Program-made: the position numbers and the translations under genes
Origin: Holophagales bacterium
Lineage (GTDB): Bacteria > Acidobacteriota > Thermoanaerobaculia > Multivoradales > Multivoraceae
DNA length: 64,000 nucleotides
NCBI GenBank assembly: GCA_009836625.1
Contig: VXVC01000012.1
Coordinates: forward strand, 194,073-258,072
Reading direction: 5' to 3'
The notes under the pieces: model-generated
Told to the model about the DNA's origin: nothing
Seen by the model: only the letters and a program-made list of their open reading frames with translations
The model's database searches: none
Shown here: positions 53,136 to 61,983 of the stretch, piece by piece
How the letters are laid out: each line of letters begins with the position of its first letter
Position numbering within the stretch: the first letter of the stretch is position 1

Positions 53136-53335
53136 CGGAGGCGCTCATACGGAGCGGCGCCGCCGACGAACCCGAAGTCAAGGACATTTGACGCTTGAAC
53201 CGTTGCATTCTGCAAGCCGGCAAGGTGCTTTGTCCAGGCCGCGCAGCGCGCTCGCACGGGCTGCCGCCGCGGCTTTCCGTCCATGTCAGAAGGGGATTGG
53301 CGGACTGGGCCGCCGTCTCCTGACGCGGATTGGCG

Positions 53336-54184
53336 CTACTCCGGGTACTCGGTGAAGCAGGGGATGCTCTCGTCGAGAGCGCTCCAGGGCGCCCTGGAGC
53401 CGACGAAGATGTTCACGGCCGGCTTGACTTCCGGGTCGCCGTCAAGCGATCCGGCCGGAATCTGCATCCCGCCGGGATCCCGGAGCCGGGGCACCAGGCT
53501 GCCGCAGTGGCGGCAGAACGCGGTGCCCTTGACGTCCGCTTCCGGCATCTTGTAGTCGACGACCGATTCGCTCCCAGTCAGCCAGCTGAAGGCGTCCTCG
53601 GCGACGAAGACGAACGTGCCGTAGGCGGCGCTCGTCTGGCGGCGGCACCGGGAGCAGTGGCAATTCACCATGCGATCCGGTGGGCCGTCGAACTCGTAGG
53701 TCACGACGCCGCAGAGACAGCTACCGAGCGTGGCGCCGCGTGTGGCAGGCTCCCGAACCGGCTTCTCGATGCCGGGCGGAGCCCCCCAGTCGGGCGGGTA
53801 CTCGTCGTGCTGGGGCAGATCGTCGACGATCGTGTGCCAGGGCGCCTTCGAGCCGGCGAAGATGTGCAGCGTGGGCCGGATGCCTGGGTCCTCGGCGACG
53901 CTGCCCATCGTGACGAGCGCCACGGGGCCGCCTTCCGGGTTGGCCGGCGCGGCGGAGCCACAGCGCGGGCAGAAGTGGCGGAACCCGTGCTCTGACGACT
54001 GGTAGTGGACGATCTTGTCCTGGCCGTGCGTCCAGCGGAAGAACTTCGGGTCGACCGCGCCGAAGGTGGCGTAGGCCGAACCGTGGAACTTCCTGCACAC
54101 GGAGCAGTGGCAGTGGGCGATCTCCATCAGGTCGCCATCGACCTTGAATGCGACGTCCCCGCAAAGACAGGCGCCGGTGAGCAT
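53336..54184 (-). CDS. Double GFA-domain protein (glutathione-dependent formaldehyde-activating family)
   Basis: 282 residues with two tandem GFA/CENP-V domains. Each has the zinc ligands in order: domain 1 ACLCGDV, AHCHCSVCRKFHG, HFCPRCGS; domain 2 SCLCGVV, NCHCSRCRRQTS, FCRHCGS. Each ends with a similar NIFVGSRAPW or HIFAGSKAPW tail and an EYP motif, so the protein is an internal duplication joined at about residue 140. Most family members have one domain. Family members are zinc proteins of uncertain chemistry. Confidence 0.92.
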   Translation of the reverse strand: MLTGACLCGDVAFKVDGDLMEIAHCHCSVCRKFHGSAYATFGAVDPKFFRWTHGQDKIVHYQSSEHGFRHFCPRCGSAAPANPEGGPVALVTMGSVAEDPGIRPTLHIFAGSKAPWHTIVDDLPQHDEYPPDWGAPPGIEKPVREPATRGATLGSCLCGVVTYEFDGPPDRMVNCHCSRCRRQTSAAYGTFVFVAEDAFSWLTGSESVVDYKMPEADVKGTAFCRHCGSLVPRLRDPGGMQIPAGSLDGDPEVKPAVNIFVGSRAPWSALDESIPCFTEYPE

Positions 54185-54414
54185 GGCTCAGCAATCCGTG
54201 CCGCGAGGTCGGTTTCCGGTCAACAGACTGTAGAAGTGCGTGTCGCCTCGTCGCGAAAGTCGGGGTCGGAGCCTGCGAGCGTACTCCGTTCACCAGCGTG
54301 GTGACCCGACTCCGCTACCGAAGCAGTGGCGCTCCTTCCTCGGGCAGACACGAGGGCTGCCCGCAAGGGGCATTTGGAAGCTGCGCCGTCAAGAAAGTTA
54401 GCACGTTGTCCGAG

Positions 54415-54444
54415 TTGACACTCTGACCTGCCGCACGCTAGGTT
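54415..54444 (+). promoter_or_regulatory. Promoter of the RHH/PIN module
   Basis: TTGACA (54415-54420), 18 bases, TAGGTT (54439-54444). The -35 box is a perfect sigma-70 consensus. Gives a leader of about 20 bases with GGAGG before the GTG at 54470. Confidence 0.6.
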
Positions 54445-54445
54445 C

Positions 54446-54461
54446 CCGGAAACGTTACCGG
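54446..54461. promoter_or_regulatory. Near-palindromic operator at the RHH/PIN promoter
   Basis: CCGG-A-AACGTT-A-CCGG, symmetric apart from the two A positions, lies directly downstream of the -10 box. Likely bound by the antitoxin for autoregulation. Confidence 0.5.
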
Positions 54462-54469
54462 AGGAACCA

Positions 54470-54790
54470 GTGGCTGAGCCAGCAACGCGAAAGACGTCGA
54501 AAGAGCGGGTGAGGCGCCATCGCAGAAAGGCGCTGGCCGAGGGCTCAAGGAGGGTCGAAGTGACCGTGCCGGCTGAGGACGCGGAGTTGATCCGGGCGGT
54601 CGCGCGAACTCTCCGGGAAGGAGGCAGGGGGGGAACGGTGCTTCGGCGGCGCCTTGCCGACCTTGCCTCGGCGCCGCGGATCAGGACTGCGGCGGATCTG
54701 TTCGCCGCGTTGCGTTCGACGTTTCCGGCCGGCATGGAGTTGGAGTTCGAGCGCGACCGCTCTCCTGGCCGACCGGTCGACCTGGAGTGA
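54470..54790 (+). CDS. Antitoxin-like DNA-binding protein (RHH type)
   Basis: 106 residues, GTG after GGAGG. KTSKERVRRHRRKALAEGSR followed by RVEVTVPAEDAELIRAVART resembles the ribbon-helix-helix start of VapB-like proteins (basic arm, short strand, two helices). The C-terminal part ending RPVDLE is acidic and should contact the toxin. The GTGA overlap with the PIN gene and the promoter palindrome support the assignment. Family name uncertain. Confidence 0.75.
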   Translation: MAEPATRKTSKERVRRHRRKALAEGSRRVEVTVPAEDAELIRAVARTLREGGRGGTVLRRRLADLASAPRIRTAADLFAALRSTFPAGMELEFERDRSPGRPVDLE

Positions 54791-55218
54791 CCTTCCTGCT
54801 TGACACGAACGTCGTCAGCGAGACGGTGAAGCCGAGGCCTGCGCGACCGGTCGACGATTGGTTGGCGGGGAGCTTGGCGACGGACCTCTATCTCTCGGCC
54901 ATCACACTCGGTGAGATTGTCCGCGGCGCGCGCAGGCTGCGGGACGAAGGAAGGCGTCGCGCGTACGAGGCATGGATCGAACGTCAGTTGTTGCGGGACT
55001 TCAGGGGGCGCATCCTCCCCTTCGACGTGGAGGCGGCGACGATCTGGGGCGAGATACTGGCCGCCGGAGATCGCGCGGGGCTGACGCTTCCAGCCGTCGA
55101 CGCGCAGATCGCGGCGGTCGCGCGCCGCCACGGCATGACGGTCGTAACGCGGAACGTCCGCGACTTCTCGCTGATGAACGTGCCGCTGTTGAACCCCTGG
55201 TCGGAGCAGGGCGGCTAG
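54787..55218 (+). CDS. VapC-type PIN-domain toxin
   Basis: 143 residues, GTG in the antitoxin stop (GTGA). MTFLLDTNVVSETVKPRP has Asp6 and Glu12 of the VapC/FitB subtype; LYLSAITLGEIVRGARRLRD gives the second Glu, LPAVDAQIAAVARRHGMTVV the third acidic residue, and TRNVRDFSLMNVPLLNPW the final D-F. Complete and of normal length. Predicted RNase. Confidence 0.92.
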   Translation: MTFLLDTNVVSETVKPRPARPVDDWLAGSLATDLYLSAITLGEIVRGARRLRDEGRRRAYEAWIERQLLRDFRGRILPFDVEAATIWGEILAAGDRAGLTLPAVDAQIAAVARRHGMTVVTRNVRDFSLMNVPLLNPWSEQGG

Positions 55219-55282
55219 CGACGCGTCCCGACCGGGCGCCGTGACGCCTGGCTTGTCCCGCGGGACCTGACTCTCCTTACGG

Positions 55283-55288
55283 TAGGTT
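55283..55288 (+). promoter_or_regulatory. Putative -10 box of leaderless type (TAGGTT)
   Basis: GGTAGGTT ends six bases before the ATG at 55295, head of the peptide ABC transporter operon. CCCTCC between them is not a ribosome binding site. Confidence 0.4.
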
Positions 55289-55294
55289 CCCTCC

Positions 55295-56869
55295 ATGCGG
55301 CGTGGACTTGTGGCGGCGGCGTGCCTGTGCAGTGCCTGCCTGCTGTCGCTACCGCTCGCAGCCGTCGACGACGGTGGCGACGCCCACGTCGTCGTCGCGT
55401 TCGCCGCGGAGCCGACCCAGATCGACCCCACCCGGACTTCTGCGGGCGTCGACCAGTACTTCATGGCGCTGTTCTACGAGCAGTTGCTGACGGCGGGGCC
55501 GGACCTCAGGCAACGGAATTGGTTGGCCGAGTCCTGGCGGCTGTTCGAGCGCGACGGAGTGTGGCTGATCGGCGTCGAGTTGCGGCGGGGCGTCCGGTTC
55601 CACAACGGCGACGAACTGACGGCGCACGATCTCCGGTACTGCTATCTCCGGCAGCGGGATCCGGGCCTTTCGCGTCAGGCCGGGCGTTGGCGGCACGTGG
55701 CCGACGTCCGGGTGCTCGGCGACTACGAACTGGAGATCGTCTTCAAGGGGTTGCCGGACTCGGCGCTGCTGCCCCTCAACCTCGACCTCTGGGCGATCCC
55801 GCGCCGGTACTACGAGGAGGTCGGGAACGAAGGCGTGCAAGCGCATCCGATCGGCACCGGGCCGTGGAAGTTCGTGTCGCGCAGCGTGCGCGAGGAGATC
55901 GTCGTCGAACGCTTCGATGACTACTGGGACCCCGACTCGCTGCCGGGCATCCGCCGGCTGACGATCAAGATCATCCCCGAGGACACGACCCGGGTCGCCG
56001 CCTTCAAGACGGGCGCGGTCGACTGGATCGACGCAGTGCCGCCGGCCCAGGTCGCCGACTTCGAGCGCACGCCCGGCGTGAAGGTCGCCTCGCTGCCCAC
56101 GAGTAACAACCTGTTCCTGGCGCTGAACGCTCTCGACCCGAGAAGTCCGTTGGGAGATGTCCGCGTGCGACAGGCAGTGGCGCACGCGATCGACTTCGAC
56201 GCGATCATCCGGTACATCCTCCATGAGCAGGGCATCCGGACAGTCCAGGTGACGCCGGGGGCGCCGGGGCACGACCCCGCGCTGAAGCCGTACGCCTTCG
56301 ACCCGGACCGTTCCCGCGAGCTGCTGCGGCAGGCCGGCTACGGCCGCGGCATCAACGTGAACTGCTACAACCTGACCACGCCGCGCGAGCCGTATCTCAA
56401 GGAAGTGGGCGAGGCGATGTTCGCCTATCTGACCGCTGCGGGCATCCGCTGCCGGATCGTGCAGCTCGAGTACGGCGCCTGGATCAACCTCGGCCGCCGG
56501 GACGCCCGACCCGAGATGGACGGCATCGCGAGCTGGATGTGGGGCCACGGCGCGCTCGGCGATCCGACCGACCCGTGGGGTGGCCACCTGCACTCGTATG
56601 GTGACGGCTGGGGCTGGTACTCGTACCACGACGACCCGGAACTGGACGGGATGGTTGAGACCCTGCGCGTGACGGTCGAGCCGGACGCGAAGGAGGCACT
56701 GATCCGCGAGATCGCGCGGCTCAAGCACGAGCGGGTGGCCGGCGGCGTGCCGACCTACCGGCCGCTCGTCACGCTGGCCTGGCGCGACACGCTGCGCTTC
56801 GTGCCCTGGCCGCAGGCGAATTGGCGCATGATGCGGGACATCGGCCTGGCGGACTCGCCGGTCCCTTGA
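55295..56869 (+). CDS. ABC transporter substrate-binding protein, family 5 (peptide/nickel type)
   Basis: 524 residues with a signal peptide (MRRGLVAAACLCSACLLSLP). Family 5 landmarks: HVVVAFAAEPTQIDPTRTSA, NWLAESWRLFERDG, VELRRGVRFHNGDELTAHDL, AHPIGTGPWKFVSR, IIPEDTTRVAAFKTGAVDWI, DVRVRQAVAHAIDFDAIIRY, and WGGHLHSYGDGWGWYSYHDD. Length is normal for DppA-like proteins. Binds peptides or other small solutes in the periplasm for the permease pair encoded downstream. No ATPase gene is in the window; these are often supplied elsewhere. Confidence 0.9.
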   Translation: MRRGLVAAACLCSACLLSLPLAAVDDGGDAHVVVAFAAEPTQIDPTRTSAGVDQYFMALFYEQLLTAGPDLRQRNWLAESWRLFERDGVWLIGVELRRGVRFHNGDELTAHDLRYCYLRQRDPGLSRQAGRWRHVADVRVLGDYELEIVFKGLPDSALLPLNLDLWAIPRRYYEEVGNEGVQAHPIGTGPWKFVSRSVREEIVVERFDDYWDPDSLPGIRRLTIKIIPEDTTRVAAFKTGAVDWIDAVPPAQVADFERTPGVKVASLPTSNNLFLALNALDPRSPLGDVRVRQAVAHAIDFDAIIRYILHEQGIRTVQVTPGAPGHDPALKPYAFDPDRSRELLRQAGYGRGINVNCYNLTTPREPYLKEVGEAMFAYLTAAGIRCRIVQLEYGAWINLGRRDARPEMDGIASWMWGHGALGDPTDPWGGHLHSYGDGWGWYSYHDDPELDGMVETLRVTVEPDAKEALIREIARLKHERVAGGVPTYRPLVTLAWRDTLRFVPWPQANWRMMRDIGLADSPVP

Positions 56870-56882
56870 ACCCGACGAGGCC

Positions 56883-57800
56883 ATGCGCGCCTACCTGATC
56901 CGCCGGCTCTGGCAGGGCGCGGTGGCGGTTCTCGGCGCGCTCCTGATCGTCTTCGTGGCGCAACGTCTGGCCGGAGACCCGGTCGCTCTGCTGCTGCCGA
57001 TGGACGCTTCGGAAGAGGACTTCGCGGCGATGCGCGAAGCGCTGGGGCTCGATCGGCCGCTGCCGGTCCAGTTCCTCGTCTTCCTGCGTGACGCGTTCAC
57101 CGGCGACTTCGGTAAGTCGTACCAGTGGCAGGCGCCGGCGATGGCGCTGCTGCTCGAGCGCCTGCCGGCGACCCTGGAACTGGCGCTGGCGGGGCTGGCC
57201 TTCGCGTTGCTCCTCGCCGTGCCGCTGGGTGTGATGTCCGCCGTCTACCGGGGCCGGTGGGTCGACCGTCTGGCGAAGGTGCTGGCGCTTCTGGGCCAGG
57301 CCATGCCGGGGTTCTGGGTAGGCCTCCTGCTCATCCTGTTCCTGGCCGTGAGACTTCAGTGGCTGCCAGCCTTCGGCCGCGAGGGACCGCTTCACCTCGT
57401 TCTCCCGGCGATCGCTCTGGGCTGGTACCCGGTGGCCGCGATGACGCGCACGCTGCGCTCGTCGATGCTCGACATTCTGGACAGCGACTACATCCGCACC
57501 GGCCGGGTGATGGGGCTGCCGGAACGCACTGTCATCTGGCGCTACGCGCTGCGCAATGCCGCCGTGCCCCTGGCGACGATGATCGGCGTCTACTTCGCGA
57601 ACATGCTTGGCGGTGCGTTCGTCATCGAGGTTGTGTTCGCCTGGCCGGGGGTCGGGCGGGCGGTGGTCGACGCCGTTTTCGCGCGGGACTTTCCGGTCGT
57701 GCAGGCCGGTGTTCTGCTGTCGGCGGTCATCTTCGTCGTCGTGAATCTCCTCGTCGACCTGAGCTACGGTCTGATCGATCCGAGGATCCGCCATGGCTGA
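56883..57800 (+). CDS. Peptide ABC transporter permease, DppB type
   Basis: 305 residues, six TM helices, the first at about 10-30 (WQGAVAVLGALLIVFVAQRL). The DppB N-terminal signature RLAGDPVALLLPMDASEEDF and FTGDFGKSYQWQAPA are present; the EAA loop that docks the ATPase is RTGRVMGLPERTVIWRYALR, ending RNAAVPLATM. Overlaps DppC-type gene by eight bases. Confidence 0.92.
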   Translation: MRAYLIRRLWQGAVAVLGALLIVFVAQRLAGDPVALLLPMDASEEDFAAMREALGLDRPLPVQFLVFLRDAFTGDFGKSYQWQAPAMALLLERLPATLELALAGLAFALLLAVPLGVMSAVYRGRWVDRLAKVLALLGQAMPGFWVGLLLILFLAVRLQWLPAFGREGPLHLVLPAIALGWYPVAAMTRTLRSSMLDILDSDYIRTGRVMGLPERTVIWRYALRNAAVPLATMIGVYFANMLGGAFVIEVVFAWPGVGRAVVDAVFARDFPVVQAGVLLSAVIFVVVNLLVDLSYGLIDPRIRHG

Positions 57801-58632
57801 GCGGCGCGAAGCGAGGTTCCCCGTTGTCTCCTGCGTGGTTCTCGGCCTGGTCCTGCTGTGCGCCGTCGTGGGGCCATGGTTCGCGCCTCACGAGGCCTCC
57901 GAGATCGTGCTTGCCGAGTCGATGACGCCGCCGTTCTGGCGGTCCGGCGGCAGCCTCGACTACCCGCTGGGAACGGACATGCTGGGGCGCGACATCCTGA
58001 GCCGGATCATCGCCGGTGCCCGCGTTTCGGTGACGGTGGCGGTCTACGCCATCGGACTCTCCGGCGGCATCGGCGCCGCGCTGGGCATCTCGGCGGGCTA
58101 CTTCGGCGGGATCGTCGACGCCGTGATCTCGCGGCTCATCGACATCCAGATGTCGATTCCGGCGATTCCGCTCGCGATGCTGTTCGCCGCCGTGTTGCCT
58201 CCCGGCGAAGGGATGGTGATCACGATCATCGTCCTGACCTACTGGACCTGGTACGCGCGGATTGTCCGCGGCGAGGTGCTCAGCCTGCGCGAGCGGGACT
58301 TCATCACCGTGGCCAAGGTCGCGGGTGTCTCGAGTCCGATGATCCTGATCCGGCATCTGACCCCGAACGTCCTGAACACGCTGCTCGTGCTGGCGACGCT
58401 CCAGTTCGGCAGCGTGATCGTCTTCGAGGCGGGGCTGAGCTTCCTGGGTCTCGGCATCCAGCCGCCCCAGGTGTCGTGGGGCGGGATGCTCGCCGATGGC
58501 CGCAACTTCATCGAGGTCGCCTGGTGGTTGATCACCATGCCGGGCCTGGCGATCATGGCTTCGTGTCTGGCCTCGAACCTGTTGGGCGACTGGTTGCGGG
58601 ACACGTTCGATCCGAAACGGCGGCTGACCTAG
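57793..58632 (+). CDS. Peptide ABC transporter permease, DppC type
   Basis: 279 residues with six TM helices, the first near 10-30. YPLGTDMLGRDILSRIIAGA is the DppC hallmark; the EAA loop reads FITVAKVAGVSSPMILIRHL, followed by TPNVLNTLLVLATLQFG and EAGLSFLGLGIQPPQVSWG. It ends in TAGTG, sharing a base with the RsgA start. With the preceding permease it forms the inner-membrane channel of a dipeptide/oligopeptide or nickel importer. Confidence 0.92.
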   Translation: MAERREARFPVVSCVVLGLVLLCAVVGPWFAPHEASEIVLAESMTPPFWRSGGSLDYPLGTDMLGRDILSRIIAGARVSVTVAVYAIGLSGGIGAALGISAGYFGGIVDAVISRLIDIQMSIPAIPLAMLFAAVLPPGEGMVITIIVLTYWTWYARIVRGEVLSLRERDFITVAKVAGVSSPMILIRHLTPNVLNTLLVLATLQFGSVIVFEAGLSFLGLGIQPPQVSWGGMLADGRNFIEVAWWLITMPGLAIMASCLASNLLGDWLRDTFDPKRRLT

Positions 58633-59732
58633 TGGCCGGCGTGGACCAAGCCGGACTGGAAGCCTGGGGTTGGGCGCCCGACTTCGCCGAGTCCTGCGGC
58701 CGGTTTCTGGAGTCGGCGGGTGCGCCGGAGCACCTGTTCCCGGCGCGCGTGGTCTCGATATCGCGAGGCGTGTTCCACGTTGCCGCCGCCCAGGGTGAGA
58801 TCGACGCCCGGGTGCTGAAGCGTGTCCGGACCTCGGCCACCGGCGCACCGGCGGTCGGCGACTGGGTGGTGGTCGAGTCTTTCTCCGTTCCCGGGGTCGA
58901 TCCGAGGATCGTCCACGTGCTCGATCGCCGGAGCCGGCTGTCGCGCAAGGCGGCCGGCGCGCGGACACAGGAGCAGGTGGTGGCCGCGAATGTCGACGCC
59001 GTGTTCCTGGTGATGGGTCTTGACGGCGACTTCAACCCCCGCCGCCTCGAGCGCTTCGTCGCCATGGTCAGGGAGAGCGGCGCCGAGCCCGTCGTCGTCC
59101 TGACCAAGGCGGACCTCTGCACCGACCCGGAGGCCGGGCGCGCACGGGCCGAGCAGGCGGCGCCGGGAACGACGGTCGTTGCGGTCAATGCGCTCGCGGG
59201 CGAGAACCTGGAACCGCTCGCGGAGCATCTGGCAACCGGCAGCACCGTGGCAATGGTCGGCTCCTCGGGCGCGGGCAAGTCCACCCTGCTCAACGCCCTC
59301 TGCGGCGAGGTGGTGATGCACACCGCCCCGGTCAGGGAGAGCGACGACCGCGGCCGCCACACGACGACGCACCGGCGGCTGGTTCAGTTGCCGGGCGGCG
59401 GCCTCCTGATCGACAACCCGGGTATCCGGGAACTCCAGCTCTGGGCCGACGACGAGGGAAGCCTCGAGGAGACGTTCGACGACATCGAGGAACTTGCCGT
59501 CGGCTGCCGCTTCCGCGACTGCGGCCACGGACGGGAGCCCGGCTGCGCGGTCCAGGCGGCGATCCGGGACAGCTCGCTGGACCCGGCCCGGCTACGCAAC
59601 TACAACGACCTCCGCGAAGAGCAGCGCCGGCTCGAGCAGCGCCGCGACGAAGCGTCTCGCCGTGCCGGGGAGCGAAAGCTGGGCGCTTTCTACAAGTCGG
59701 TCCAGCAGGCGAAGAAGAACCGGCGCTGGTAG
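58632..59732 (+). CDS. rsgA: Ribosome small subunit-dependent GTPase A
   Basis: 366 residues, GTG sharing one base with the upstream stop. Circularly permuted GTPase: an OB-fold (about 30-110), then G4 VLTKADLC, G5 VNALAGEN, G1 GSSGAGKSTLLNAL, switch G2 RGRHTTTHR, G3 DNPGIREL, and a zinc knuckle CRFRDCGHGREPGC. Tail ends FYKSVQQAKKNRRW as in RsgA. It releases RbfA in late 30S maturation. Its presence at the end of an ABC transporter operon is a context oddity. Confidence 0.95.
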   Translation: MAGVDQAGLEAWGWAPDFAESCGRFLESAGAPEHLFPARVVSISRGVFHVAAAQGEIDARVLKRVRTSATGAPAVGDWVVVESFSVPGVDPRIVHVLDRRSRLSRKAAGARTQEQVVAANVDAVFLVMGLDGDFNPRRLERFVAMVRESGAEPVVVLTKADLCTDPEAGRARAEQAAPGTTVVAVNALAGENLEPLAEHLATGSTVAMVGSSGAGKSTLLNALCGEVVMHTAPVRESDDRGRHTTTHRRLVQLPGGGLLIDNPGIRELQLWADDEGSLEETFDDIEELAVGCRFRDCGHGREPGCAVQAAIRDSSLDPARLRNYNDLREEQRRLEQRRDEASRRAGERKLGAFYKSVQQAKKNRRW

Positions 59733-59747
59733 CCGCGGGTGGGCCGC

Positions 59748-60485
59748 CTACCAGGACGCGAAGCGGCGGCGGACGACGGGTGCGGTCAGCGTGGACAGGG
59801 ACTTCCTCTGAACGCCGTCCGCGTCGAAGTTGCCCTGCGCGAGCCAGCGCTCGTAGCAGGAACGCAGTTCTTCCCAGTCTCGGTCGATGATCGCGAACCA
59901 CGCCGTGTCGCGGTTCCGTCCTCGGAAGATCGTGGCTTGCCGGAACACGCCTTCGAATGTGAAGCCGAGCCTCTCGGCGGCGGCGATGGAGGCTGCGTTC
60001 AGGCGGTCGCACTTCCATTCGTAGCGCCGGTAGCCGAGTTCGAAGGCGTTCCGCATCATCAGGACCATCGCCTCAGTGGCGGCCGTGGTCCGCTGCAGAC
60101 GGGGTGGATAGCAGATGTTCCCGACCTCGATCGAGCCAACGGCGGGGTTGATCCGCAGATACGACGCGACGCCGGCCGCTCGTCCGTCCGCTTCGTCCAC
60201 GATGGCGAAGAAGAGCCGGTCTTCACGTTCCGTCGCGGCTTCGGTCCATGACCGGAGGTCGGCTCGTGAGCCGAACGGACCGTAGCTGAGGTAGGTCCAG
60301 ATCCGGCCTTCGACATCGGCGGCGGTCGCTTCGTACAGGTCTTCGGCGAGGCGCGCGGGATCGAGGGGCTCAACGCGACAGTGGCGTCCCACCAGCGAAC
60401 TGCGGGAGGGAGGCGGCGGGGCGTTCCAGCCGTCGAGCGCGAGCCCGACCGGCTGGCCGAGCGGATTCGGGTTCGACTGGCTCAT
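59748..60485 (-). CDS. GNAT-family N-acetyltransferase (RimJ-like)
   Basis: 245 residues from ATG 60485; the longer frame upstream is antisense to the symporter. Typical RimJ-like elements: LVGRHCRVEPLDPARLAEDL, SYLRINPAVGSIEVGNICYP, then TAATEAMVLMMRNAFE and ECKCDRLNAASIAAAERLGF-like C-terminal (here EWKCDRLNAASIAAAERLGF), ending FEGVFRQATIFRGRNRDTAW. The acyl-CoA Gly loop is weak. Probably acetylates small molecules or an N terminus. Five bases after the symporter stop. Confidence 0.88.
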   Translation of the reverse strand: MSQSNPNPLGQPVGLALDGWNAPPPPSRSSLVGRHCRVEPLDPARLAEDLYEATAADVEGRIWTYLSYGPFGSRADLRSWTEAATEREDRLFFAIVDEADGRAAGVASYLRINPAVGSIEVGNICYPPRLQRTTAATEAMVLMMRNAFELGYRRYEWKCDRLNAASIAAAERLGFTFEGVFRQATIFRGRNRDTAWFAIIDRDWEELRSCYERWLAQGNFDADGVQRKSLSTLTAPVVRRRFASW

Positions 60486-60490
60486 CGGTC

Positions 60491-61924
60491 TTATCCGAAC
60501 AACCCCTTCGCCGCCTTCGCCTCCGGCGCCAGCCAGGCTGCGGCGCAGTAGGCGGCAAAGGAGATCGCCATCGCCGGGAACACCGCGTGCATGCCCTGGA
60601 TGTCGAGCAGCATCCACAGCCCCAGCGTCACGCCGCCGGCGGTGAAAGACCAGAGCGCCGCCGCGCCATTGCCGCGGCGCCAGGTCAGGCCCAGAGCGAG
60701 GGAGGGCAGGAAGCAGGCGGCGTAGAGGGCGCCGGAGAACGAGGTCAGTTCGACGATGCCGCCCGGCGGGTCGATGGCGAGAATCGCGGTGATGGCGGCG
60801 AACAGCACGACGCAGATGCGGGTGTTGCGGACGGCGTGACGGTCGTCGGCGGGCACCAGCAGGCCGAGCAGGTCGCGCTGGAAGGTCGACGCCATCACGA
60901 GGAGGACGCTGTCGAGTGAGGACATGGCGGCGGAGACCAGGGCGAGGAACAGCAGTGCCTGCACGACCGGCGGGAAGATCGCAGGGTCGCTGAGCATCAT
61001 CGGGATGACCTGGTCGGTGTCGGCGATCCCCTGACCGACGACGAAGTGGGCGTAGAGCCCGAGCGGCGCGAGCAGGCTGAACACGATGAGAAAACTCAGG
61101 GTCGACACGACCAGGCCGCTTCTCGCGGCGGTCTCGGTCTCCAGGGCGTAGAAGCGCGAGAGCTGGCGTGGTTCGACGATCAGCTTGACGGTGGAAGCGA
61201 AGACGACCCCGATCAGCATCCCCAGCGGCTGGGCCGTATCCCAGCGGACGAGAGAGCCGTCGCCGATCTGAGCCAGGTCGGCGAGCCGGCCGATGCCCCC
61301 GGCGGCGCGGGTGATCAGGAAGAACATGAGCACCGCCGCCATCGTCATCAGCATGCCCTGGACGAAGTCGGTCCGCGCCACGGAGTGGAAGCCGCCGATC
61401 ATCGTGTAGAGACAGACGATCAGGACGACGACGAAGAGCGACAGGCCGTAGCTCAGGTCCAGGAGCTCGACCAGCAACGAGCCGATGCCCTTGAATACCG
61501 CGGTCATGTACAGGAAGCTGGAGAAGATGACGATCAGGGCGGCTACGAAGCGGGCGGGCCGGCTGTTGAAGCGAAAGCCGATGTAGTCCGGGATGGTCAC
61601 CGAGCCGAGAGTCTCGGTGACACCGCGCAGGCGCGGCGCCAGCCACGCCCACGCGACGAAGGAGAGGACGACCGCGGTCGGGATGATCAGCAACCAGGCG
61701 ATGCCGGAGGCGTAGGCCCTGCCGGCGAAGCCGATGAAGCTGTTCGTGCTGGCGTAGGTGGCGAAGAAGGAGACGCCCAGGATGATGCCGCCGAGCGATC
61801 GGCCACCGACCAGGAAGTCGGCGAGATCGCGTGTCCGACGCTGGCCGATCAGGGCGTGGTGCACCAGAACGCCCGTGTAGAGGGCGAACAGGACGAGGAT
61901 CAGCGCGTGTTCACGGAGCCACAT
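60491..61924 (-). CDS. SSS-family sodium:solute symporter
   Basis: 477 residues, 13 hydrophobic segments, ATG 61924 without a clear ribosome binding site. SSS motifs: DFLVGGRSLGGIILGVSFFA, TYASTNSFIGFAGRAY, YTMIGGFHSVARTDFVQG, IVEPRQLSRFYALE and ALVSAAMSSLDSVLLVMAST (sodium-site SS). It lies 59 bases downstream of a Rieske oxygenase and is likely co-transcribed, so it may import that enzyme's substrate. Confidence 0.9.
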   Translation of the reverse strand: MWLREHALILVLFALYTGVLVHHALIGQRRTRDLADFLVGGRSLGGIILGVSFFATYASTNSFIGFAGRAYASGIAWLLIIPTAVVLSFVAWAWLAPRLRGVTETLGSVTIPDYIGFRFNSRPARFVAALIVIFSSFLYMTAVFKGIGSLLVELLDLSYGLSLFVVVLIVCLYTMIGGFHSVARTDFVQGMLMTMAAVLMFFLITRAAGGIGRLADLAQIGDGSLVRWDTAQPLGMLIGVVFASTVKLIVEPRQLSRFYALETETAARSGLVVSTLSFLIVFSLLAPLGLYAHFVVGQGIADTDQVIPMMLSDPAIFPPVVQALLFLALVSAAMSSLDSVLLVMASTFQRDLLGLLVPADDRHAVRNTRICVVLFAAITAILAIDPPGGIVELTSFSGALYAACFLPSLALGLTWRRGNGAAALWSFTAGGVTLGLWMLLDIQGMHAVFPAMAISFAAYCAAAWLAPEAKAAKGLFG

Positions 61925-61983
61925 GATCGGACTTCAGTCGTGCCGGGCAGGCAGCGGCGTTCGCGGCTGCTCGAACGCCGCGA

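Noticed and set aside
53136..53335. Promoter or small RNA in the gap between the nuclease and GFA genes
   Set aside because: TTGAC-like boxes occur but no partner box at suitable spacing, and no stable hairpin with a T-run.
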